DNA of 64,000 bases from assembly GCA_007026445.1 (NCBI GenBank), contig VDMD01000010.1, positions 496,001 to 560,000 of the forward strand, in the 5' to 3' direction. Below are positions 32,136 to 42,259 of the stretch, in pieces. Within the stretch, counting starts at the first letter, position 1. The number at the start of each line of letters is the position of its first letter. This DNA comes from Schizophyllum amplum (lineage: Eukaryota; Basidiomycota; Agaricomycetes; Agaricales; Schizophyllaceae). The notes under the pieces are model-generated. The model was not told the DNA's origin. It was given only the letters and a program-made list of their open reading frames with translations, and ran no database searches. The position numbers and the translations under genes are program-made.

Positions 32136-33554
32136 CAGCAGACCTCGACGGGCGCTCGCCCGCCCCCGCACATTCACCCCAGTGCCAAATCCCGCACAGC
32201 AGCTGCTCCCTCGCCCAGCCCCTCACCCTCCTCCGCCTCCCCCACCATCCAAGTCACCCACCGCTCCGACCGCAGCCTCACCACGCGCATCGTCCACACC
32301 TCCCTCCGCGCCTTTCGCCCCCTCGAGCAGGCGGGGCGAAAAGTGCTCTCCAAGGAAGAGGACGTGTACCCACCGGGCTCGCCTCGATTGTCACCGAAGG
32401 CGGCGTGGACGGAGGGTTGCAGGATTACGGAGCGCCAGATCGAGAGGATATATGTTTATGATTTGGTGAGGGAGGATTCGGTGAGGGAGGAAGAAGAGGA
32501 AGGGGAGCAAGAGATAGGGGATGACGAAGTAGAGTTGGACGAGGGAGGGGAAGACGGAGACATCGCACACGCAGAAGACCTGACACACGAAGAAGAAGAC
32601 CCATCATACGAAGAAGACTCAGCACGCGAAGGCTCAGCACGCCCCTACAACCCACCCATCTCCCAACCTCACACCACCTCACCCTCCACCACCCGCCGCA
32701 TCTACTTCATCGCCGGTGGCTCCTGGCGCCAACCCCCGACGAAGGAGCACTGGCGTTTCATGTCCAAACTCGCCCTCGAACTTCCCCACACCACCGTCTC
32801 CGTCATTAGCGTTCCTCTCGCGCCCCGCGAGACCGCGCCCACCGTCTACCCCCGACTCCTCGCCCTGTACGAACGCGCGATGGCAGATGCGCAGGCAAAC
32901 GGCGAACGCGTGATTTGGGCGGGCGACAGCAGCGGGGGCAATATCGTGCTGGGGCTCATCGGGGAGGTGCTGAGAGTGGGGCGGAAGAGCGAGACGACGA
33001 CTACGCCTGTGCGGGCTAGGAGTGGCGCCGAGGCCGAGAAAGCGGCAACGGACAGCGCAGCCGAGTGGCAGGGAGAAGAGCAGGAACCGAAAGGAGAGCG
33101 CGAATGCGACCACAAGCCCCTGCCCGCGCCCTCCGCGCTGCTGCTGATCTGCCCCAGCGTTGACGCCAAGCGCGAGAACCCGCGCATTAGCAGCATCGAG
33201 CACGTCGACCCCGTCCTCGACGCCGAGGAATCCCAACAGCAGGCCATGGACTGGGCGGGCGAGTGGGGATTGGACGACGAGCGCGTGAGCCCGGCACTGA
33301 ACCGGAAGAAGCGCGACCACGTCGTGCGGCTGCTGAAGGAAAGGGGCGTAAGGGTGCACGGGGTGACGGCGGGGCACGATATTCTGAGTCCGGACGGGAT
33401 GGTGCTGAGGCAGCTGCTGACGGAGGAGGGGGTGGAGGGGAAGTGGTTGGAGTGGGAGAAGATGATGCACTGTTTTTCGCTCGCGTGGTTTTATGGGCTG
33501 CCGGAGAGTAAGGAAGCACTGCGCTGGATTCTGGACGTACTTAGAGACGAATGA
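32136..33554 (+). CDS. Alpha/beta hydrolase (lipase/steryl acetyl hydrolase-like), 5' end unresolved
   Basis: Alpha/beta-hydrolase fold enzyme, probably an esterase of the Abhydrolase_3/Say1-like group. The frame is open from 32136 but has no upstream ATG, so a 5' exon is probably missing from this model. Landmarks in order: IQVTHRSDRSLTTRIVHTSL, a Glu-rich insert, RIYFIAGGSWRQPPTKEHW (position of the usual HGGG oxyanion motif, here AGGS), VIWAGDSSGGNIVLGLIGE with the nucleophile elbow GDSSGG, LLLICPSVDAKRENP, VTAGHDILSPDG with the probable acid, and KMMHCFSLAWFYGLPES with the probable His. The stop is at 33552-33554. The acidic insert (EEEEEGEQEIGDDEVELDEG) is unusual for the family. Substrate unknown. 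Confidence 0.78.
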   Translation, partial: QQTSTGARPPPHIHPSAKSRTAAAPSPSPSPSSASPTIQVTHRSDRSLTTRIVHTSLRAFRPLEQAGRKVLSKEEDVYPPGSPRLSPKAAWTEGCRITERQIERIYVYDLVREDSVREEEEEGEQEIGDDEVELDEGGEDGDIAHAEDLTHEEEDPSYEEDSAREGSARPYNPPISQPHTTSPSTTRRIYFIAGGSWRQPPTKEHWRFMSKLALELPHTTVSVISVPLAPRETAPTVYPRLLALYERAMADAQANGERVIWAGDSSGGNIVLGLIGEVLRVGRKSETTTTPVRARSGAEAEKAATDSAAEWQGEEQEPKGERECDHKPLPAPSALLLICPSVDAKRENPRISSIEHVDPVLDAEESQQQAMDWAGEWGLDDERVSPALNRKKRDHVVRLLKERGVRVHGVTAGHDILSPDGMVLRQLLTEEGVEGKWLEWEKMMHCFSLAWFYGLPESKEALRWILDVLRDE

Positions 33555-33643
33555 GGTTGATATAGCACATTGTTGAGTCTCGCATGTATCACACGGTTGT
33601 ACTTCAGTCGGATGCCATTGTATTATGTTGCTGCAGAGTAAAT

Positions 33644-34152
33644 CTAGACGATACCGCTCGCTGCAGGAGTGATAGCCTCCTCGTCGCGACCTGAATCATA
33701 AGTGAGCTCGTCCCGGTTTAGCACGACAGTGTGCACGCACCCTCGATGAACTTCTGCATGAAGCTCTTCTGCGGGCGCTGTTGTGGCCGCAACAGTATCC
33801 CGAGGACGTGGTCCCGCATCTTCCAGTGGTTCATCGTCTCCTGGAACTCCATCTGGCTCTTCGTGATCAAGACGTCGATCGCCTTCGGGTCGGTCACGTA
33901 GCGGTTGTATTCGAAGCGCTGGCGGAGCGCGTAGCGAGCAGCAGAGACGGGGATATTGAGTTCATAGGAAGAAACAATGTCAGGAGCCTGAGGGTATAAC
34001 AATGAGTTGGGGGTGAATACACTGGTATGATAATGACTTACGCCACGGTACCACTCACGGTAGAGCTTGAGGACACGCTGGCGGGCCTCTGCAGAGTTCA
34101 GAGACTGACGGGTGGGCACCGCGAGGCGGGCGGGGGAGTAGAACGCAGACAT
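33644..34152 (-). CDS. NDUFA6: NADH:ubiquinone oxidoreductase subunit NDUFA6 (B14, LYR protein)
   Basis: Accessory LYR-motif subunit of mitochondrial complex I that binds acyl-carrier protein. It starts at ATG 34150-34152: MSAFYSPARLAVPTRQSLNS. The LYR motif is in RVLKLYREWYRG. A 54-nt intron with no stop (GTAAGT ... CCTCAG) is removed to give APDIVSSYELNIPVSAARYA, followed by RFEYNRYVTDPKAIDVLITK and QETMNHWKMRDHVLGILL. A second intron, GTGCGT to GATTCAG, joins FIEG to RDEEAITPAASGIV and TAG at 33644-33646. About 134 residues, normal for the family. An upstream in-frame ATG would add 27 residues; the shorter start fits homologues better. Confidence 0.93.
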
Positions 34153-34454
34153 GGCGGCCGCCGACCAAGGGCGAATGTGGAAGGAGCAGAAGAGGAGGGC
34201 AGTATTTGTCCGTGTATGGCCATGGTGACACAATCACCGACCCGACCTCCTCCTCCTCAACTCATCCTTCGCCATCGTTGCCGTCGTCGACGAGGCAGGC
34301 TTTCCTTAGGGTGATATACTCACGGACTGGCCAACCGCTAAGTAGAGCTCTGGACGCGGACTTGACGGAAATTTTCCCGACGCGTCAAGTCTCGCAGGTG
34401 CGCTTCCGATTCTTACACCGTCTCTAGCGCATATACTCAGCTTACAGCAGATGC
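34153..34454. promoter_or_regulatory. Divergent promoter, NDUFA6 / PPR-like gene
   Basis: 302 bp between the ATGs of two divergent genes for mitochondrial proteins; shared regulation is plausible. No coding sequence is seen. Confidence 0.4.
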
Positions 34455-36888
34455 ATGAGGCTGTCCGCCACCCGCTATGGGATTACGCTCTTTCCACGAC
34501 GCACTTTGGCAACTGCAGCCAGCACGCCGACGCGCACATTGCAATACGTCCGGCAGTTCAAGCGTGAGACGCGCGACCCTGCATGGTCGATCCTAGACCA
34601 CCTCCATTCCCCCACTCCTACGAAGGGCAACGCGGAGCGAGCGCTGCCTATTGCGCACCGCGAATGGGACTTTCTTCTGCGTACGGACGACATACAGGGC
34701 TGTCTGGAGGCACTTCGCACGCGCGGGATCGCCCTTGAGTCTGTACCCTTTTGGGGCCTGGCAGAGATGGTCGCGTTCAACGTTAGACGCGTGTCGCACA
34801 CAGAAACCATGCTCGAGGTAGCGCAGGCGCGCGTTCCGGAGGAACCTGCGGGTCCCCTCCTCGTCTTCGCTATGCTTCACCTCGCCCGCTTCGACCTGGT
34901 ATACGCATACCCAGGCGTCGTGTCTTCGTTCCTTCGCTCCGCGCATACCCACCCCGATCTCCATTACAACCTCTTTCTGCAGTCACTCTGCCTCTCTACG
35001 CACCCATCCGAAGACGCTGCCCGCTCCGCCGTGCGCGTCCTGCGCGCCATGGATGACCGCGGCGTGAAGCTGCGCCCGGAGATGTACGACACCCTCCTGC
35101 GGAACCGCTTCGTCACCCTCGAGTTGACAAAGTACCTGCACGACCGCATGGTGCGCGAGGGCCATGTCCCGACACAAGCGCAGCTCGAGAGCTTCCTGCG
35201 CGTGTTCGCGCACCAGGGCGCCATTCACGATCGTGCCACCTACGAGAAGACCGTAAAGCCACTCCTCACACAAAACCGCCGAGCACTACGACACAGTCCA
35301 CAACCAGCTCTGATAAACCTCGCCTCGCAGGACACCGGCGTACACGCATTCGCATATCTCAAAAAGCTAGTAGATAAGGACCAACACAAGCAAACCGTCA
35401 ACATCGCCCACCTCCGTCAAGACCTCATCCGCCGGCACCCGCACGTCGACCACCCCCGCCCTGGCGCCGCCGAAGCCACCACGGTCCTCCAAGCGCTCGC
35501 CAGAGACCGCACCGTTGGCACCCAGCAGCTCATGCGCGCGTACACCAGCCTCCGCCACATGCACCCGCTCCGGCAGGAGACCCTTGCCACGCGCACCGCG
35601 CTCATCACCGCGCTCCTGCACCGCCGCGCGTACGCCACGGCTCTCCAATTCGCGCAGCGCCTCCTGCGCGCCGGCCTCCCGCTCGACGCGCGCGCGCTCT
35701 CCGCGGTGCTACAGGCGCACGCCCTCGCCGGCCAGCCGCACACCGCGCTCGATGTCCTCGAGGCGCACGCGGCCAGGCAGACCGCTGCGCTTCCAGCCCT
35801 GCACCCCTCTCCTCGCCGCCCCGTGCGTGTGACGACGGCCGCCATGAACGGCTTCCTCGCCGCGCTGCTCGCCGCTGGACGCCCAGACGTGCTATTCCAG
35901 CTAACAGACGCGATGGAGGCGCTCTATGATGTACGGCCCGACACGCGCACGCTAGTGCTCATGCTTCGGGGCGCCGTGCGTGCGACGCGGCTCGACAACA
36001 CGCTGAGGGGCGCGCTGGCGGCGTTGCGGCGGCGGCTGCACCTAGGCGCGCCGATTCCTGAACCCCCGCGCACGCGGGCGGACGCCCTAGCGAGGGTGCG
36101 CGGGGTGGCGGCCGAGAGGTACCGCTCGGGGGTGTGGCGTGGGGCGGCGGCGGCGGAGACGGCGCGGCGGGTGTTTATTGGGGCGCTTTTGGGACAGGAG
36201 GGCGAGAGGGTAGCGGGTGTGGAAGCGCCGGCGATTGCGGTGAGGCCACATCGGGATGCGGATTCGCTGTTGCTGTTCGGGGCGCAGGGACGGCCGCTGA
36301 CGACGGCAGATGTCGCTGGGGATGCGCTGCCTTGGCCGCCGGGTGCGGAGCCCGACGTCGCTGCGCCGAAGATCACTGCCAGGTCTGGGCCCATACCTGC
36401 ACACGACGCCCGCCTCCGACAACGCAGCCGCCTCCGAAAATCCACCCACCTCCGACAACGCATCCACCTCCCACAACCTAGCCACTTCCGACCCTAATGT
36501 TGAAACCGCCTTCTTCACCTACGTCTGCCTCCTCGGCCATATCCGGCGCGGCCCCGACGTTGCGCTCGCCCTCGCGTGGATGCGCGCGTTGCGCGTGCGC
36601 CCACGTCAGCGGACGCTCGCGGTCGCACTGGCGCTGTGGGCGGAAGTGGCGATGGAGGCGCCGTTGGTGCAGAGGATCAGCCGGCGGGATCAGTATGCGA
36701 GGTTGGAGGAGTGGGTGAAGGGGTGGGCGGCGGAGGAAGGGTTTGAGGTGCCGGGATGCGAAGAGTATGTGGAAGTGGAGGCGGTGGGTGGAAGGGGAGA
36801 GGGGGGAGTGAGTGTGATAGGCCTTGGGTTGATGAGTGGGTTGAATGGGAGAAGGAAGGAGGAAGGGGCAAGTATATTAGGTGGTTAA
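34455..36888 (+). CDS. PPR-like mitochondrial protein
   Basis: Probable mitochondrial RNA-processing or translation factor. It starts MRLSATRYGITLFPRRTLAT, an Arg/Ser-rich presequence. The body is a series of helical hairpins resembling degenerate pentatricopeptide repeats: VRVLRAMDDRGVKLRPEMYD, ALQFAQRLLRAGLPLDARAL, ALDVLEAHAARQTAALPALH, VLFQLTDAMEALYDVRPDTR. The frame ends at 36497 unless an intron is removed. A GTGCGG donor near 36341 with acceptor CAACGCAG at 36426 rejoins the frame into ASENPPTSDNASTSHN and a last repeat-like segment, ETAFFTYVCLLGHIRRGPDV, ending at 36886-36888. The alternative is a shorter protein ending at 36497, but the downstream repeat favours the intron. Assignment to PPR is by shape only. 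Confidence 0.7.
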
Positions 36889-37051
36889 TTCAGAGGTGGT
36901 TTTTATTATACTGCAAGGTCTTGATCTTACTCCTGGCCTGCTTGTTGATGAGGAGAACAGTACATGGGTCGGGATCCTATGAAGAGGATACAATAGATGT
37001 TACATGCTACGTGATATAGTCAACCACACTTGTACAGATGTTCGCCCTTCT

Positions 37052-38002
37052 TTAGCCACGCTTGCGCTGCATCTGGGCCAGTCTCTTCTGCTCGATTTCG
37101 ACATTCTTGGCTGTGATATGGGTCAGACGATTGAACGGATGCGATGTGGGAGTCAGGGAATCGGGGATAGAAGGCAAGACTGTGCGTACCTTCTTGTTCT
37201 GCCTTGCGCTTCTCCAGGGCAGCTGCGCGCTCTTCACGGATCTTGGCGAGGCGGGCGAGGTCCGTCTTCGCCTCGTCTGTCTTGCCTGCGACATGGAGCT
37301 TGGAGGTTATGAGTACAGTGACTTGGCTTGTAGAAGGATCATACGTACCTTCCAGTACCGGTCTTGCGCCTCCTTCTTCTCCTTCGCCTCCCTGCAGCAC
37401 GCGATCAGTATTGTACAGCACACCAGATTAGGTACACGCACCGCTCGCGGCGGGAGAGCTGGCGCGGAGCGCCGAGGTCAGCGATGTTCATCTTCTTGGT
37501 GACATGATTCGGGTTGATCAGGTCCTCGTCGTCGTCCTCACCATCCTCGCCCGTCTTCTTCGCCTTCTCGGCCGCTTGCTTCTTCTTCATCTCGCGGCGC
37601 TCCGTGCGGGACAATTCCTGCTGGCCGGGCTTGTCTTCCCCGCCTTCTTCCTCTTCCTCGGATTCCTCTTCCTCCTCCTCTTCGGACTCCTCGTCACTGT
37701 CATCGTCGGAGCCCTTCTTGTCGCGCGGGGCCCTGATGCGCGATCAGCATCTAGGCGGACGGGGCGCATCGAGCGCACCATCTGCGGTCGGTTGAGACGG
37801 CGGTGCCGTTCTCATCCAGGACCATGGTCTTCCTGCAAGGGGGGCATGCTGTGAGAGATGTGGCGCTAGAGGGGGATGGGACAGCGCATACGAGAATTGA
37901 CGACCTCCGCCACGCTTCTGCTTGAACTTGCCTGTGTTCGTTGTTCGTCACGATGAGCAATCCAGGACAGGTCGACGACGACGCACCTGTTCCACGGACC
38001 AT
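37052..38002 (-). CDS. PDAP1/PP28 family phosphoprotein
   Basis: Homologue of the 28-kDa heat- and acid-stable phosphoprotein (PDAP1, casein kinase substrate PP28), an RNA/ribosome-associated protein of unclear role. ATG is at 38000-38002: MVRGTG, then after an intron KFKQKRGGGRQFS, the family N-terminus. A highly acidic Ser/Glu block follows (DDDSDEESEEEEEEESEEEE). The signature is NPNHVTKKMNIADLGAPRQL, then SRRER, DRYWK, GKTDEAKTDLARLAKIREER and a basic tail, VEIEQKRLAQMQRKRG. Stop TAA at 37052-37054. About six exons with short introns. Every conserved block is present. Confidence 0.88.
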
Positions 38003-38237
38003 GATTTCTGTTCTGCGGGGACTGTGAGCGGCGATGGGAGGGCAAATCGGACAAGTCACATTGTATAACAAGCGCCGTCGACACGTGGGCAGGAGCCTGC
38101 AGGCAAACATGCGCAAGCACCAAACGTAGTTGTCCATTTTTTCCCGCGTGTGCCTTGCTTCTGCCCATTGAGGACACCGACACCGACGCCGACGCTGCCG
38201 ACGACGACGAGCACGACTGCCGACGACGACGACAACG
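38003..38237. promoter_or_regulatory. Divergent promoter, PDAP1-like / SR protein genes
   Basis: 235 bp between two divergent start codons, both of RNA-related genes. It includes a short GAC-repeat tract near the right end. Confidence 0.4.
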
Positions 38238-39125
38238 ATGCCGCGCATACTCTACGTCCGCAACTTCCATCCGGCGACCCGTGCCCGCGACCTCGCCTTC
38301 GAATTCGAGCGGTGAGCCGACGCGCCTCCGCGCGCAAGCCGCCTTTGTCTGACACCGCGCCTTTTCCTTCGTACCCAGCTACGGCCCTCTGGTGCGCTGC
38401 GACGTCCCTGCCCCGCGCAATCCTCGTGCAACCGCGACCCCGTAAGTCCTCGAGCCCTTTCGACCGACCCCGCGCAAGCCCGCCGCCGCGATGCCGCCAA
38501 GCCCCGCGAGCCGAGTCGAGCCGTCGCCCCGAGCTGCCCTGTGCACCGCGACACGAACGCCGTTTCCGCTGCTTCCGCTCTCGATCCACGACCCGCGCTC
38601 AACGTCCGGCCCCCGCAGTTATGCCTTTGTCGAATTCCGCTCTGACCGCGATGCGGAGGATGCGTATTACGAAATGTGCGTGACCTCCGTATGGCCGACC
38701 ACAACCCGCTCACCCACCCTATAGGCACGACCGAAGCTTCGAAGGCTACCGCCTCGAGGTTCAGGTAAGTAAATCGTCACCCCGCCACCACCTATCGATT
38801 GACCCTCCCGAAGTGGGCCAAGAACCCGCCCTCCGCCGAATGGCGCTACAACGAACGCCGCGGCTACGGTCGCTCTCGCAACCGCTCGCGCAGCCCGCCT
38901 CCCCGCCGTCGCGATGACCGGGACGATCGTGACCGCGACCGCGACTACCGCCGCCGCCGCACGCCCAGTCCGCCTCCTCGCCGCCGCAGCGCGTCTCCGG
39001 ACCGCCGGCGCGATGATCGTGACCGTGACCGCGAGCGTGCACGCACTCCGCCGCCGCCGGTCGATGACCTTCCGACGAAGAAAGATGACCGCGACCGCGC
39101 GCAGACTCCCCCGTACGACCGCTAG
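38238..39125 (+). CDS. SR-type splicing factor with N-terminal RRM
   Basis: Serine/arginine-rich pre-mRNA splicing factor. The RRM is spread over four small exons: MPRILYVRNFHPATRARDLA (RNP2 ILYVRNF), YGPLVRCDVPAPRNPRATP, YAFVEFRSDRDAEDAYYEM (RNP1 YAFVEF) and HDRSFEGYRLEVQ. The last exon begins WAKNPPSAEWRYNERRGYGR and is an RS-like tail: SRNRSRSPPPRRR, RDRDRDRDYRRRRTPSPPPR, ending AQTPPYDR with TAG at 39123-39125. The tail is richer in Arg-Asp and Ser-Pro than in plain RS dipeptides. Splice donors GTGAGC, GTAAGT, GTGCGT and GTAAGT are all canonical. Best described as Srp1/SRSF-like; the exact orthologue is not certain. Confidence 0.9.
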
Positions 39126-40356
39126 AGCGCACCTTGCTTCGTTGCTAAATGTCATCCTACGAACCTGCCGCATGTGCCACGCGACCACGTCGATCAACGA
39201 GCTGCATCGCCCGCCTGCGCTGTCGAACGAACGCATTGCCCGCTCTGCGCTTTGCTAAAATCCCACGCTACGGCCATCGTTTCTCTGCATTCGGACTCTC
39301 TTCTTCGCCGCCGAAATCTCTACCTTCTAGCTATGACCTCCTTTTCCATCACTGAGCTACCTACACCAACACCATGTTCTGTTTCTTGAATCATTTCCTT
39401 CCGACCCCTTCCTCATTCCCCTACCTACACTTTTGACTTCCCAACCCCGTACGTGCACTCCCTACTTCCCATCTTCTACCGTCCTCGAACTCACATTAAT
39501 TCTTTTCCATAATGTGAGCTTCTTGCATTCCTCTTATTTACTGTACCCGCAGCGGTCTCCCTTGTCGTATGAAGTATTATCTTGAAATCAAGTTGTTGAA
39601 TGGTCTTCAGGAATCGCACTTCGAAAGCTGTTGAAAAAGATGTGAGCCACTATCGTCGCGGCTTCAGGATGATATATAGAAACCCCGCGTTGAAGAGGGG
39701 TTGTTGGCCTTTGTTGGCGCTGTGTTGGCGTAGGTGCCATTGATGAGGCGATGGCCGAGGGGCGCGCAAAGGCGAGTCAGAGAAGCTTTGTGCTGTGTGC
39801 AGCATTCACGACTCTTCTTCCTCGCAAAGCCCATGCGAGACACGTTGATTAGTTTTACACCGCCAGTGCAGCGTGTGTCGCCCACCTCGAGAACGGCAGT
39901 CCACGCGTAGCGCTTGTCAGCTACTTGAACTTTCAGTACTCACTACCTGCTCACTAGCACTACTGGCACTGTTCGCGCCTGGGAAGGCCTGGAACTTGAC
40001 CTTTCCCCATGAGGCAAGAACTTGTCTGGTGATCGCTCATTTGCTCCCGTGCGGCATGCTTCTTGTGATTGCCATCCGGGGAATTGGCCAAAATGGCTAG
40101 GGAAGTACAGGGTGCCACCCGACTAGTGCTGCCTATATTGTGGGTAGGCCTCAGGAGTTGCGGCTGGGTTGCGGTAAAAGGTGCATATTACTTAGCACGC
40201 GCATATAACTTAGCAGAGCAGAAAATTTCTCAACTGTCACCAACAGTGTCCTATAATTTCCAAGAATTACGACTACGCATTGTCCATCCGCTACATCCAG
40301 TGCCACAAAAGTCGTTCATGAGTCCATCGTATCTGCGCCTGTCAACCCATCATTAT
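39126..40356. other. Long intergenic region, no supported gene
   Basis: About 1.2 kb between the SR gene and the convergent minus-strand gene. It is AT-richer than its surroundings and has only short, non-conserved frames. Presumably two 3' UTRs plus spacer. Confidence 0.45.
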
Positions 40357-41799
40357 TCAATGCCCGCCAACCAGATGCAGCGATCGTGGCGTCTTCTCTG
40401 CCTTCCCCGACGCAGCGCCCTTGCCCGTGCAGAATATTCCGAAGCGTTGCGGACGCAAGCGCCACAAAGATCCCTGCTCCTCACTCTTGCCGTTGCTTGT
40501 GCCCTTTTCCGTGTCCGCGCCGTTGTCGGTGTCCCTAACCTTTTTGCTATCTTGGCCTTTGCCGTCCTTGCCTTGAACGCCGTCATTGCCTTTACCGCCG
40601 TCGTTGCCTTTACCGTCATCGTCTTCATCGCTCCCAGGCCCGTCGTCCTCCGCGATATCAAACAGCGCATTCCGCCGGCCAGTCATTGCCAGCGGATTGT
40701 ACCGCGGGCTCGTCGGGCTGGGAGTCGACGACTTGCCGAGGGATATGGCGGCGGAGCGCTTGTGGCGCGCGCGACGGCGGCGGGTGCTGTCTGGCGCGGA
40801 GTCGGTCTTGGGGCTTAGGAGCTTGACGAGCCGCTGCATGTGTAGGGCGGTCCAAGATTCCACTTTCTGCGGCGGTTTTTCGATGACCACTGGACTGGTA
40901 GATGGCGCGTCCGCTGAGTATGTGGACGAGCTGTCCTTTAAGATTACAGACGAGTCATCTGCTGAGAAGGAGATAGTTGCGTGTGGTTGGCCATGAGGGT
41001 CGTGCACTTTGTGCGCGGCAGTAGACGGGGTAGAAGGTTCAGGTCCCGAGGACACCATGACGCTGGGTGCTGAGGAGGAGCATTAGCGCGGGGCGAGCGA
41101 TCGAATTATATGTGCCGCTCGCGCGGACTCACGGCGAGAGATCACCCTGTAGGTATCGTGCCGCGCAGGCTGGGTCACACCATGTGTTGACCGACGCTTC
41201 CTGATAGGACGTGGTGGCGTCTGCGGCAGGCTGATGGGCCCGGTGGCAGCGAAGGGGGAGAGTAGCAGCGATATGCGGTCTGACGATTGGGTTAGCGGCG
41301 CGGGCGCAGAGCATGGCGAGCAATTACCTTTCTGATCAGGGTCGAATATGTGTTGTCGCTGATACAAGGGCCACAAGAGGTTGAAGTACACCTGCTTGTG
41401 GCGATAGACACCCGGCATGCAGCCGACGAAGGGGCTGAAGTCAATGTCCTCGCTGCAGAGGTACCTCTGAGCCATCTGGAGTCAGAATGAGTACTATAAC
41501 GACGACGCGACTCAACAAGAGGCGGGTGCTTACGCTGTAGCAAATGAGGATCTGGCAGACCCCTCAGCCCCGGTGCAGAACAGAAAATTGGGTGGACGAC
41601 CGACCTTCTTTCCACACCGCCCCACCTCAAAGTCATCTAGCTCAGTCCAAGAGCTAAGCACGTGCGCTGCCTCAAGGAAGGTGGCACGCCTTTGAAGCCT
41701 GTCGCAAAGTTGCCGCATCTGCTGGACGCTGCCAAAGTCGACCGTCGCCGGTGCCAGGCTGCCTGGCGACGACGAACTTGCAGAGGTCGGCACGCTCAT
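40357..41799 (-). CDS. Hypothetical protein with low-complexity Gly/Lys/Asp tail
   Basis: Multi-exon gene of unknown function. Proposed ATG at 41797-41799: MSVPTSASSSSPGSLAPATV, then QQMRQLCDRLQRRATFLEAA and VLSSWTELDDFE. A middle exon reads MAQRYLCSEDIDFSPFVGCM and GVYRHKQVYFNLLWPLYQRQ. The last exon (about 41058-40357) is Ser/Pro-rich, with a basic patch (DSTRRRRARHKRSAAI) and a short imperfect repeat around GKGNDG; it ends SLHLVGGH at 40357. No signal peptide, membrane segment or known domain was seen. The conserved-looking middle exon supports a real gene. Splice borders are approximate. Confidence 0.55.
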
Positions 41800-42259
41800 T
41801 ATAACATTCAGCAGCTTCGGTCGGCGAGAAGGGAGGCGATGTTTGTGTGGACCGCAGTGGTGGCGGTTCGAGTTGAAGTCGCGGTGGCCCACGCAGCGCA
41901 GCGGGGGTAAATGACCTGTGGCGATCACGGGAATTACCGAGGGGCCCAACCTTGTTGCCGCCTTGACTGCATGATTCCCATCGCGCGTCAAGCAGAGCAC
42001 AACACTGTCACTTACATATCACAATCTCTCTGGACCCATTAATCACCAGCGACTCTCTGCGTATCCCTGAGGACCAAAAATGTACAGATTCGAAAAATCG
42101 CTGGCCACCGACGGAGGCAGACTCAGCGTCCCGATAATCGGGCCGTCGATCGAAGCCGTGCCTCGTGTAGCGCCCACGTGATGAATAAGTGGCGTTGTAT
42201 CGGATCCTTGTCACGAACCACGATCTACGACGCGCTTGACGGCGCGCTGCTCATCGACG
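41800..42259. promoter_or_regulatory. Divergent intergenic region
   Basis: 460 bp between two divergent genes; no coding sequence is supported. Confidence 0.35.

Noticed and set aside
32132..32461. Frame MTADLDGRSPAPAHSPQ as the start of the hydrolase
   Set aside because: It is in a different frame from the conserved hydrolase sequence, and no plausible intron joins them.
40069..40818. 249-codon plus-strand frame with hydrophobic stretch
   Set aside because: Its right half is the complement of the last exon of the minus-strand gene at 40357-41799; the hydrophobic part mirrors Lys/Asp repeats.
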